From SVEL01 sp045123575 (GTDB taxonomy: Bacteria > Bacillota > Clostridia > Lachnospirales > Lachnospiraceae), in NCBI GenBank assembly GCA_045123575.1, contig JBGVKG010000072.1:1-42364 (forward strand): a DNA stretch of 42,364 nt, written 5' to 3'. The translations under genes and the position numbers were made by a program. The notes below the pieces were generated by a model, which ran no database searches, was not told the DNA's origin, and saw only the letters and a list, made by a program, of their open reading frames with translations. This document shows positions 25,110 to 32,500 of this stretch, piece by piece. How positions within the stretch are numbered: position 1 is the stretch's first letter; every line of letters begins with the position of its first letter.

Positions 25110-25571
25110 TTATACAAGTTTGTCGTCTGCATTTTCTATATTTTGACTTATTCGTTCTAGATACTGGCAAAGCAATTCTACTTCCTGCTCTGAAAAGCCC
25201 TCTATAAGCTTTCTCTCCATCATATCAGCATCTTCTTTCATCTTCTTGGCATACTTGGCTGCTTCTTCAGTAAGTACTAGTTTCTTTAGCCTAGCATCAC
25301 TCTCTACAGCCTCTCTTCTTATAAAGCCCTTTTGTTCCATCAAAGATATCACCTTGGACACGCAGGAACGGGTTATACAAAATGTCTCCTCTATATCCTT
25401 TTGAAATACATCCTTACCCTTGTCCGCCTGCTCTGCCACATAGGCCAATAGCCACGTGTTCGTCCCTGTCAGCTTATTCATCAACTGACTGGTTGGCTGG
25501 TTGGTTATGTATCTCTTTATGATATTATTCACATTTCGAAGCTGTATGCCTACTCTTCTTTCATTATCCAT
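25110..25571 (-). CDS. MarR family transcriptional regulator
   Basis: A 153-residue winged-helix dimer. The DNA-binding part is FQKDIEETFCITRSCVSKVISLMEQKGFIRREAVESDARLKKLVLTEEA (recognition helix near SCVSKVISLMEQ, wing DARLKKL), flanked by N- and C-terminal dimerisation helices. MarR proteins repress efflux genes and release DNA on binding small phenolics or oxidants. It leads the operon with both exporter subunits, and a 42-bp palindrome overlaps its own promoter, so autoregulation is very likely. GGAG eight bases before the ATG supports the start. Confidence 0.92.
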   Translation of the reverse strand: MDNERRVGIQLRNVNNIIKRYITNQPTSQLMNKLTGTNTWLLAYVAEQADKGKDVFQKDIEETFCITRSCVSKVISLMEQKGFIRREAVESDARLKKLVLTEEAAKYAKKMKEDADMMERKLIEGFSEQEVELLCQYLERISQNIENADDKLV

Positions 25572-25589
25572 AGGCGTCTCCTTTTATCA

Positions 25590-25631
25590 AATACATAAGG
25601 ATTGTTGAATATTCAACAATCCTTATGTATT
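25590..25631. promoter_or_regulatory. 42-bp perfect palindrome, MarR operator
   Basis: The half site ATACATAAGGATTGTTGAAT (25591-25610) is mirrored exactly by 25611-25630, with one more pair outside (25590/25631). The centre TTGTTGAATATTCAACAA has the form of a MarR-family site. It covers the end of the -10 box and the start point of the marR promoter. Confidence 0.8.
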
Positions 25632-25656
25632 ATAGCACTACGTATTTATATGTCAA
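25629..25656 (-). promoter_or_regulatory. consensus promoter of the marR-ABC operon
   Basis: Minus-strand TTGACA (25651-25656) and TATAAT (25629-25634) with a 16-base spacer; both hexamers are perfect consensus. Confidence 0.8.
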
Positions 25657-25695
25657 TGGAGTTCACAGAAAGTTAATATATTGCGCCAGATTTTC

Positions 25696-25732
25696 ATCGT
25701 ATAGGGAAGTTTAAAGAACTTTCCTATACGAT
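25696..25732 (-). other. 16-bp hairpin directly after the rnpB terminator
   Basis: ATCGTATAGGGAAGTT (25696-25711) pairs with AACTTTCCTATACGAT (25717-25732), one G-T pair. It abuts the rnpB terminator with no gap and has no T run. It may be a backup 3' end or a processed fragment. Confidence 0.4.
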
Positions 25733-25770
25733 AAAAGACAGCCTATACTTTTCAGTACGAGCTGTCTTTT
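25733..25770 (-). terminator. terminator of rnpB
   Basis: AAAAGACAGC (25733-25742) pairs with GCTGTCTTTT (25761-25770), with TACT/AGTA in the inner part; the T run belongs to the stem on the minus strand. Confidence 0.8.
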
Positions 25771-25783
25771 CATTCATATAATG

Positions 25784-26129
25784 AGTAAAACTATAAGCCG
25801 GGTTATGTTATCGATGATCATCTATCTAGTTCTAGCGTCACCACTAGAATCAAGCGACCTACCCGAAAGTAAGGCGGGCAACCTTATGCTTTCTATTCGG
25901 TCTTGCTTCGGATGGGGTTTACAATGCCCTGCTTGTTACCAACCAGGCGGTAGTCTCTTACACTGCCCTTTCAGCTTTTCCCATGACATAAGCCATAGGT
26001 AGTTTCCTTTCTGTTGCACTTTCCTTAGAGTCACCTCCACCAGACGTTATCTGGCATCCTGCCCTATGAAGCCCGGACTTTCCTCACCTGCACCCTTTCG
26101 TTTGTGCAGCCGCGACCATCCGTTTTACT
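25784..26129 (-). ncRNA. rnpB: RNase P RNA
   Basis: Catalytic RNA that matures the 5' end of tRNAs. Read on the minus strand it shows the universal landmarks: GAGGAAAGTCCGGGC near the 5' end, ACAGAAA, the ACTACCGCC segment, and GCAAGACCGAATAG toward the 3' side. The closing helix P1 pairs AGTAAAAC (complement of 26122-26129) with GTTTTACT (complement of 25784-25791), giving a length of 346 nucleotides. It looks like the common type A architecture. A consensus promoter precedes it and a terminator follows. Confidence 0.95.
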
Positions 26130-26137
26130 CACACACA

Positions 26138-26166
26138 CTTATAACATTTTTTGCTTATTTTGTCAA
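26138..26166 (-). promoter_or_regulatory. promoter of rnpB
   Basis: Minus-strand TTGACA (26161-26166) and TATAAG (26138-26143), 17 bases apart, putting the start within a few bases of the rnpB 5' end. Confidence 0.8.
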
Positions 26167-26198
26167 TTCGCAAACCTCTTATATACATAATTCACATT

Positions 26199-26239
26199 AT
26201 CGGAAGCTTGGTGATTTTTTATCGGGTTTCCGATTTTTT
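26199..26239 (+). terminator. plus-strand terminator-like hairpin at the left arm
   Basis: ATCGGAA (26199-26205) pairs with TTTCCGAT (26227-26234), followed by a run of six T. It would stop plus-strand transcription entering the large element, and its sequence mirrors the terminator on the right arm. Confidence 0.45.
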
Positions 26240-26733
26240 AATTAAGGATTTTAATAACCATAGCTATCTAAATATATTTTTTGCGCTGGTGGCGTGAACT
26301 TGTAATTTGCTAAATGCTCTCTTGAAGCTATCTTATTAGCCCCTGTTCATACGATGTCAGACAGCTACGCCTAAGGATGTTTGCGTGGATGAGCACAGCA
26401 TAGAGATTTTCGTAAAGTTTTCATCACCCCACGACATAAATAATGTCGCGTGTCGAATCTGTTTGAAGGCGCTTGGCTTATACCCCTATTATAAATAGGC
26501 CAAGCGCCACAGTTATGCAGACGCGCGATTAATGAACATTTTATGGCGTGGGGTGAATAAAAATAGAAAATCGAATCAGCTGTGCTCACCACACCAACAT
26601 ACTTGGCTAACGGTCTGCCTTTCGTCTGTACAGGGGCGATTTGCTTAAAGAGAGCATGTAAGCAAATTATCAAAACCCCGCCAAGGCTGCAAAAAATATA
26701 TTTAGATAGCTTATGGTTATATAGAATTTTGTT

Positions 26734-26775
26734 AAAAAAATCGGAAACTCGTAAATATATCTTACAAGTTTCCGA
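26734..26775 (-). terminator. terminator of the nucleoside-kinase gene
   Basis: Minus strand: TCGGAAACT (complement of 26767-26775) pairs with AGTTTCCGA (complement of 26741-26749), with inner GTAA/TTAC, then seven T. The same sequence doubles as part of the right arm of the large element. Confidence 0.85.
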
Positions 26776-26819
26776 CAATGTGAATTATGATTATATGTTA
26801 TATAGTTTACGAATTGATA

Positions 26820-28481
26820 TTACACCTTAAAGCATCCTCCACCTACGAACTCTCTTAATAGTGAGTTAGTCGGTATATTCTCACTACCTACTGCCAAGAA
26901 GTAATCTAAGAACTTAATAAGTCTTTGTGCCTCTGAGAAGCAAGGACTTGTTCTAGGTATACTAAATAACAATGGCTCACAATATTGCTTGAGCACACAT
27001 AACTCATATACAAGCGCTGAATTAAACATAACATCAGCTTCCTCTTGATATGGGAATATATGATTTTCCTCGCCCTTTCTAACTGATGGCCATCTAGCTA
27101 TAGTTTCCTCTGCAGATGTAGCACGTGTTCTTGCATCTCTTACCATTCTTCTTATAAGTCTACCGTCTGTTGTAGGTATACGATTATGTTCATCTACATT
27201 CAAAGTTGTAAGTGCGCTGATGTATATCTTAAACTTGCTATCTCTATCAAGAGAATATGATAGCTTATCATTGAGACAATGTATTCCTTCTATAACCAAT
27301 ACATCACCAGTGTTAAGCTTTATCTTATTCCCTCTATATTCTCTCTTACCTGTCTTAAAATTGTAAGTAGGCATAGATACTTCCTTTCCTTTACTAAGAT
27401 CGGTCATATCCTTATTAAACTGTTCTACATCCAACGCCTCTAATATCTCGAAATTATAATCTCCATTTTCATCTCTTGGAGTTCTCTCTCTATCTATGAA
27501 ATAATCATCCACAGCAATAGTATGAACCTTCATGCCTAAAGTTCTTAGCTGTATGCTAAGTCTATGAGAAAATGTGGTCTTACCTGATGATGATGGACCT
27601 GCTATCATAACGAACTTCACATTTTTCCTCATATGAATCTGTGCTGCTATATCGGCTATTTTCTTCTCCATCAATGCTTCTTGTATAAGTATAATGTCGT
27701 TGATATCTCCTGATGCAATATGCTCATTTAATGCACCAACAGTATTTACCTCCATCATTTTTCCCCAGTTAGATGTCTCTGTCAACACATTGAACAACTT
27801 ATTCTGTGGATTAAATGGTGGTACAACCTCTGGTTCCTGTCTTACAGGCATCTGTAGTACAAAACCTTCATCATATGGATACAGTTCAAAATATTTAAGA
27901 TATCCTGTAGATGGCAACATATATCCATAATAATAATCTTCAAAACCATTCAATGAATAAACATTTACCCTTGAGCTTCTTCTAAATCTAAAAAGCTTTT
28001 CCTTATCATACATATGATGCTTGGCAAATCGCTCTATTACCTCCTGTGTTGGCAATGAAGTCTTGATGATAGGAATATTTTGATTTACCATCTGTTCCAT
28101 GTGTTTTTGCACAGACATAAGTAACGCTCTAGTCACCTTCACATTGCCTTCAAGCGTACAATAATATCCCTTGCTTAGCGAAAACTGGACTGTTAGCTTA
28201 TCAATATTGTTCTCTCCACAAATATTGTAAAATGCCTTTAGCATCATAAGAGTTACACTACGTCTGTATGCCTGATTGCCACACGCATCTCCTGTTGTTA
28301 TAAACTTAAGATCACATGAACGTCTAAGAACTTTCTGCAATTCGCATAGCTTATTATCTACCATCGCCAATGCTATATCATGCTTAAAGCTTTTCTTATA
28401 TTCCTCTGCTATCTCCAATATTTGTATACCCTCTGGATATTCTCTGACCTCACCACATACATTTACAGAAATATTACCCAT
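26820..28481 (-). CDS. nucleoside (uridine-like) kinase with TGS and ThrRS-like domains
   Basis: A 553-residue cytoplasmic protein in three parts: an N-terminal TGS-like domain (1-60), a segment similar to the second additional domain of threonyl-tRNA synthetase (about 65-230), and a C-terminal uridine-kinase/phosphoribulokinase domain with Walker A GPSSSGKTT (295-303), VDDYFIDRERTPRDENGDYNFE (substrate loop) and VIEGIHCLND. Its family is annotated as nucleoside kinase; the exact substrate is uncertain. GGAG before the ATG at 28481 fixes the start. It lies 24 bases after trmK and ends at a strong terminator. Confidence 0.92.
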   Translation of the reverse strand: MGNISVNVCGEVREYPEGIQILEIAEEYKKSFKHDIALAMVDNKLCELQKVLRRSCDLKFITTGDACGNQAYRRSVTLMMLKAFYNICGENNIDKLTVQFSLSKGYYCTLEGNVKVTRALLMSVQKHMEQMVNQNIPIIKTSLPTQEVIERFAKHHMYDKEKLFRFRRSSRVNVYSLNGFEDYYYGYMLPSTGYLKYFELYPYDEGFVLQMPVRQEPEVVPPFNPQNKLFNVLTETSNWGKMMEVNTVGALNEHIASGDINDIILIQEALMEKKIADIAAQIHMRKNVKFVMIAGPSSSGKTTFSHRLSIQLRTLGMKVHTIAVDDYFIDRERTPRDENGDYNFEILEALDVEQFNKDMTDLSKGKEVSMPTYNFKTGKREYRGNKIKLNTGDVLVIEGIHCLNDKLSYSLDRDSKFKIYISALTTLNVDEHNRIPTTDGRLIRRMVRDARTRATSAEETIARWPSVRKGEENHIFPYQEEADVMFNSALVYELCVLKQYCEPLLFSIPRTSPCFSEAQRLIKFLDYFLAVGSENIPTNSLLREFVGGGCFKV

Positions 28482-28505
28482 AAATTCTGTCTCCCTTCTA
28501 TGTAA

Positions 28506-29273
28506 TTATATTTCTAAACCTATCGCTGTCAGCTTTATTAAATCCTCCATCTGCTCTAATCTCTGCTGTCCTGCCTCGGTTTCATTATCTTTTAAACCTT
28601 CTGCTATCTTCTTATATGTATTCTGCTCCTTCTGCAAGAATTCCATAAATACTTCTGATTTTTCTTTTATAAGATATTTGCCATAACGTATATAGGCTCT
28701 TTTAATATCTTGTACACTCCATAATCCTTCATTTTCCGCAGTATTATTGTTCCCATCTGCATACATCATATTCATTTCATCATCATTCATAACTCGTCTT
28801 GCATGCATTACCACATAATACTTGCCTGCATCATAGACCATTCCTTCTCTGTCTATAACGAAATCTGACTCTCTTATAAAGTTTCTGACTGCATCTGCCT
28901 CTGTGTGCGGAGACAATACAAGCTCCTTAGCTGTAGATAACGCCTGTGTACCGTCTGTAAGTATACGTACCATTAGTTCTCCACCCATACCTGCTATCAG
29001 AATTGATTCTGCTTCGCCTGCTGCCAATTTCTCTAAGCCGTCTGACAATCGTGTCTCTATTTTATCTGCAAGCCCATTTTCTATTATATGCTCATTAGCT
29101 CTCTCTAATGGACCTTTATTAACATCCATCGCATATGCTTTGGGTGTTCCTTTGCACATTACTTGGTGAATAGGTACAAAACCATGGTCTGTACCTATAT
29201 CAGCCAAGATATATGTGGGGGTAATAAAGCTTGAAATATACTGCAAGCGTGGAGTAAGTTCTGTTATTTTCAT
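28506..29273 (-). CDS. trmK: tRNA (adenine-22-N1)-methyltransferase
   Basis: SAM-dependent methylation of A22 in tRNA. The 255-residue product shows PRLQYISSFI, motif I ADIGTDHGFVPIHQV, AMDVNKGPLERANEHI (SAM ribose binding), SDGLEKL and the family's IAGMGGELMVRIL and LSPHTEADAVRNFI stretches. The C-terminus is a helical coiled domain (VFMEFLQKEQNTYKKIAEGLKDNE). The ATG at 29273 with AAGGAAG upstream is preferred over a TTG at 29297. Position after dnaG-rpoD is typical for Firmicutes. Confidence 0.93.
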   Translation of the reverse strand: MKITELTPRLQYISSFITPTYILADIGTDHGFVPIHQVMCKGTPKAYAMDVNKGPLERANEHIIENGLADKIETRLSDGLEKLAAGEAESILIAGMGGELMVRILTDGTQALSTAKELVLSPHTEADAVRNFIRESDFVIDREGMVYDAGKYYVVMHARRVMNDDEMNMMYADGNNNTAENEGLWSVQDIKRAYIRYGKYLIKEKSEVFMEFLQKEQNTYKKIAEGLKDNETEAGQQRLEQMEDLIKLTAIGLEI

Positions 29274-29310
29274 TACATATCTTCCTTCTCTCGTCAAATC
29301 AATCTATTTT

Positions 29311-29473
29311 TTAGAGTAAACCGATTGTTTCTTTTCTTCGAAAATCTCACAATCGGTCTATTCATAACTCCGAGCTATCGCTCTTCGTTATTCATAGACT
29401 TCATTCGTCAAATACATATCCAGATTTATGCAAGCATAATCTGGATATGTATTTGACTCATTGTTTACTCTAA
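29311..29473. repeat. hairpin-rich gap bounded by an 11-bp inverted repeat
   Basis: TTAGAGTAAAC (29311-29321) is repeated inverted as GTTTACTCTAA (29463-29473); the right copy forms the last codons and stop of the second rpoD. Inside lie the family hairpin CCGATTGT...ACAATCGG then GGTC (29321-29358) with inner TTTTC-TTC-GAAAA, and a long stem at 29407-29457. The layout could be a small inserted element that supplies the gene's 3' end. Confidence 0.45.
29407..29457 (-). terminator. long hairpin after the second rpoD
   Basis: GTCAAATACATATCCAGATT (29407-29426) is mirrored exactly by 29438-29457, and the loop pairs further (TATGC/GCATA), giving about 25 bp. It stands eight bases past the rpoD stop codon. 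No T run follows, so it may protect the 3' end rather than terminate. Confidence 0.45.
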
Positions 29474-30574
29474 GTAATCGACTAATTTTTTGCTTCTGCC
29501 AGGGTGTCTCAGCTTTCTAAGCGCCTTAGCCTCTATCTGACGAATACGTTCTCTTGTTACATTAAAATACTGTCCCACCTGCTCTAATGTCATAGGTGGA
29601 GCATCATTTAAGCCAAATCTCATGCTTAAAACCTGTTGTTCACGTTCTGATAAATCCTGCATCACGGCCTTTATCTGCTCTCTTAAAAGTATAAGTGTTG
29701 CTGCCTCGGCTGGTGTAGAAATATTTTCATCCTTTATAAAATCTCCAAGGTGGCTATCTTCCTCCTCACCTACAGGCGATTCCAAAGACACTGGCTCTTG
29801 AGCTACCTTTAATACCTCTCTTACCTTTTCTACAGATATGTCCATTGTTTCAGCTATTTCTTCTGGTTGCGGCTCTCTTCCTAGCTCCTGCAATAACTGT
29901 CTTGATACTCTAGTTACTTTGTTGATAGTTTCAACCATATGGACTGGTATACGGATAGTTCTTGCCTGGTCAGCTATAGCTCTGGTAATAGCCTGCTTAA
30001 TCCACCAAGTAGCATAGGTGCTGAACTTATATCCCTTTGTATAGTCAAACTTCTCTACTGCTTTTATTAGTCCAAGATTTCCTTCCTGAATTAAGTCTAG
30101 AAACTGCATTCCTCTGCCAACATATTTTTTTGCAATACTTACTACTAGACGAAGATTTGCTTCTGCAAGCTGACGTCTGGCCATTTCATCGCCTTCTTCC
30201 ATCTTCTTTGCCAATTCTATCTCGTCCTCCCATGTAAGCAATGGAACCTTTCCAATCTCCTTTAAATACATTCTCACAGGGTCATCTACATTGATAGCAT
30301 CTACTATACCCTGCTCCAATCTTTCGATGTCTAATTCTTCCGCAGAGATTTCATCGTCCTCTAACTCTTCCATAGGTATTTCATCGTCCATATCATCGGT
30401 AATGCGCAAAATATCTATCTTCTGCTCATCTAACTCATCTAGTATTTTGTCCATCTGCTCGCTATCTAAATGAACATCCTTAAAATAATCCATTATCTGG
30501 TCGTATTCTACCATATTCTTATTTGCTTTGGCATCGCTTACAAGCTTTGCTAAACATTCTTCAAATTTCTCCAT
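29465..30574 (-). CDS. rpoD: primary RNA polymerase sigma factor (second RpoD, dnaG operon)
   Basis: Vegetative sigma-70 factor of 369 residues, in the canonical dgt-dnaG-rpoD order. It has a highly acidic 1.1 region (DDMDDEIPMEELEDDEISAEELD), region 1.2 DPVRMYLKEIGKVPLL, region 2 (NLRLVVSIAKKYVGRGMQFLDLIQEGNLGLIKAVEKFDYTKGYKFSTYATWWIKQ in pieces), region 3, and recognition helix VTRERIRQIEAKALRKLR (339-356), the same as in the paralogue at 9270-10391. GGGAGG lies seven bases before the ATG. Only 24 bases separate it from dnaG. This is the likely housekeeping copy. Confidence 0.97.
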   Translation of the reverse strand: MEKFEECLAKLVSDAKANKNMVEYDQIMDYFKDVHLDSEQMDKILDELDEQKIDILRITDDMDDEIPMEELEDDEISAEELDIERLEQGIVDAINVDDPVRMYLKEIGKVPLLTWEDEIELAKKMEEGDEMARRQLAEANLRLVVSIAKKYVGRGMQFLDLIQEGNLGLIKAVEKFDYTKGYKFSTYATWWIKQAITRAIADQARTIRIPVHMVETINKVTRVSRQLLQELGREPQPEEIAETMDISVEKVREVLKVAQEPVSLESPVGEEEDSHLGDFIKDENISTPAEAATLILLREQIKAVMQDLSEREQQVLSMRFGLNDAPPMTLEQVGQYFNVTRERIRQIEAKALRKLRHPGRSKKLVDYLE

Positions 30575-30598
30575 CTTATCCTCCCTATTATCGAATTA

Positions 30599-32371
30599 TT
30601 ATAGATAAATGTGCAACTTACTAAGCTCATTTTGCTCTTTCATAATATTCATAAGCTCACTCATATCTGTTACTGTTCTATTTCTATAGTCAATACTGTT
30701 CTTCTTTACCATTAAAACAGTATCATTTAAAGTCTTTTCTCTTTCCTGTGGAGACAATCCCTCTAAAAGACCCTTATTGAATAATGATGCTACCTCGGAC
30801 TGTTCCTCCTCACTATCAAATCTATTGATAATAGATGCTGGATTAACTTGTCCACTTTCAAACTGTTCAAATAGCATCTTGGCAACTTTGTTAAATGGTG
30901 GCTCCACAAAGTCTGTCGCCTTTATTATATCCTTTATCTTCAAATATAAACTAGGTTCCTCTATAAGCCATGTTATAAGAGTTTTTTGCGCTGCCTTGAT
31001 TCCATCATCCTTTGGCATCTTTGACTCTGCCTGCTTTTCTTCCTTTTTAGCAAATGACTCCTCATACTTGGCCCTGTCAGGCTCATATGTCAATGCCAGC
31101 TTATTAACTGTCTTAATAAGACTGTCCTTTGGTATCATATATTCTTCACTAACCGCGTCAATATATACATTTCTTTCTAGCTCATCCTCAAACTCTAGCA
31201 ATTTCTTTGCTACCGAATTATAGAATTTCGCTTTTTGCTCTGGGTCAGTAACATCTGTATCTGCCTTGAGTTTGTCTATCTCATAGAGGAAACTATTTCT
31301 AGCATTCTCTATACGTTTCTGATATTCCTCCGCTCCTAGTGCTTTTATAAACTCATCTGGATCCTTATACGGTTTCATATCTACAACCTTAACAGATAAG
31401 CCTGATGCTTTAAGCATCGGTATAGCTCTAAGTGCCGCCATAACACCTGCCCCATCACTGTCAAATGTAAGATATACCTCACTTGCATACCTTTTTATAA
31501 GTGATGCTTGTCTAGATGTATGGGCTGTTCCAAGAGATGCAACTGCATTGGTAAATCCAGCCTGATGTAATGCTATAACATCCATATAACCTTCACATAT
31601 AAGGATATAACCATTTCTTGAAGATCTAGCTACATTCATACCATACAGGTTCTTGCTCTTATCAAACAATACTGTCTCTGGTGAATTTAAGTATTTTGGC
31701 TTGGCATCACCCATAACTCGTCCACCAAAACCTATTACCTTATTATTTATATCCATTATAGGAAACATAACTCTGTTGTTAAATTTGTCGAATACGCCCT
31801 TCTCGGAATATGAAAATAATCCACTTTCCTTAAGCACTTCATCTGTGTATCCTTTAGACTTTATAAATCTATATAGATCATCACTATAATTGCTAGAATA
31901 TCCAAGTCCAAACTTAGTGATAGTCTCATCTGACAGTCCTCTGCTCTTGAGATATTCATATGCTCTAGCGCCTTTCTCACTTTTAAGAAGCCTATGGAAA
32001 TAAAGTGCCGACTCTTTATGAACTTCTAATAATTGCGTTCTTAGTTCTGCATTTTTCTTCTCATTGTCATTATAATCCTGCTCAGGTAAATCTATACCAG
32101 CCTTGTCCGCCAATGCCTTAACTGCCTCTGTGAAGGTCATATTCTCATGCTTCATCATAAATGTATATGCATTACCACCCTGACCACAACCAAAGCAATA
32201 GTACATCTGCTTAGATGGGGTTACTGAAAAGGATGGTGATTTCTCATTATGAAATGGACACAATCCAAAATATGTACTACCCTTCTTAGTAAGGCGCACA
32301 TAAGAAGAAACCACATCTACAATATCGTTTCTGCTTCTTATCTCTTCAATTAACTCATCTGAATAGTACAT
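30599..32371 (-). CDS. dnaG: DNA primase
   Basis: Makes RNA primers at the replication fork. The 590-residue product has the N-terminal zinc ribbon C38-x2-H41-x17-C59-x2-C62 (CPFHNEKSPSF..YYCFGC), the RNA-polymerase core with RVMFPIMDINNKVIGFGGRVMGD, TOPRIM motifs EGYMDVIALHQAG and FDSDGAGVMAALRAI, and a C-terminal helicase-binding region (about 440-590). The ribosome site AAAGGTAACAAC before the ATG is moderate. It is flanked by dgt upstream and rpoD downstream, the macromolecular-synthesis order of Clostridia. Confidence 0.97.
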   Translation of the reverse strand: MYYSDELIEEIRSRNDIVDVVSSYVRLTKKGSTYFGLCPFHNEKSPSFSVTPSKQMYYCFGCGQGGNAYTFMMKHENMTFTEAVKALADKAGIDLPEQDYNDNEKKNAELRTQLLEVHKESALYFHRLLKSEKGARAYEYLKSRGLSDETITKFGLGYSSNYSDDLYRFIKSKGYTDEVLKESGLFSYSEKGVFDKFNNRVMFPIMDINNKVIGFGGRVMGDAKPKYLNSPETVLFDKSKNLYGMNVARSSRNGYILICEGYMDVIALHQAGFTNAVASLGTAHTSRQASLIKRYASEVYLTFDSDGAGVMAALRAIPMLKASGLSVKVVDMKPYKDPDEFIKALGAEEYQKRIENARNSFLYEIDKLKADTDVTDPEQKAKFYNSVAKKLLEFEDELERNVYIDAVSEEYMIPKDSLIKTVNKLALTYEPDRAKYEESFAKKEEKQAESKMPKDDGIKAAQKTLITWLIEEPSLYLKIKDIIKATDFVEPPFNKVAKMLFEQFESGQVNPASIINRFDSEEEQSEVASLFNKGLLEGLSPQEREKTLNDTVLMVKKNSIDYRNRTVTDMSELMNIMKEQNELSKLHIYL

Positions 32372-32406
32372 ATGTTGTTACCTTTCTTTATATCTACGTT
32401 CATCAT

Positions 32407-32496
32407 CGAAATTTCTTTCAGAAATTTCGGTCTGACTACGTTATATTTTCTTTATATCTACGTTCATCATCGAAATTTCTTACAGAAATTTCGGTC
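32407..32496. repeat. tandem pair of dispersed hairpins
   Basis: CGAAATTTCT-TTC-AGAAATTTCG then GGTC (32407-32432), and CGAAATTTCT-TAC-AGAAATTTCG then GGTC (32471-32496). Each is preceded by the same TTTCTTTATATCTACGTT and CATCAT lead, so the unit repeats every 64 bases. They lie between dgt and dnaG. Same family as the hairpins at 9178, 9242, 29321 and 42270. Confidence 0.7.
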
Positions 32497-32500
32497 AATG

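Larger units (their letters stand above)
26187..26788. ncRNA. large multi-stem element, candidate structured RNA or long-inverted-repeat element
   Basis: No convincing gene lies in this 602-base stretch, but successive nested pairings run through it: 26187-26205 with 26770-26788 (one mismatch); 26255-26284 with 26689-26719 (30 bp, one bulge); 26291-26294 with 26679-26682; 26303-26323 with 26648-26669; GCCCCTGT 26339-26346 with 26630-26637; CAGAC 26358-26362 with 26613-26617; GAGCACAGC 26391-26399 with 26579-26587; GATTTTC 26405-26411 with 26566-26572; CACCCCACG 26425-26433 with 26547-26555; GGCGCTTGGC 26468-26477 with 26499-26508. Side hairpins branch off (CGACAT/ATGTCG at 26432-26448, CCAA/TTGG at 26594-26606). 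The strand is undecided. Size and ornateness recall ROOL- or GOLLD-class RNAs, but I cannot match a family. Confidence 0.5.

Noticed and set aside
24502..25146. 214-residue plus-strand ORF
   Set aside because: Antisense to the ABC exporter membrane domain; hydrophobic only as a mirror of the real gene.
25781..26002. 73-residue plus-strand ORF
   Set aside because: Complement of RNase P RNA.
26371..26778. 135-residue minus-strand ORF in the structured element
   Set aside because: Low-complexity of pairing arms, no ribosome site and no family-like composition; it runs straight through the stems.
26187..26788. Group II intron
   Set aside because: No domain V-like hairpin or GUGYG start seen on either strand, and no maturase.
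30777..31223. 148-residue plus-strand ORF
   Set aside because: Antisense to dnaG; Ser/Leu-rich with no ribosome site.
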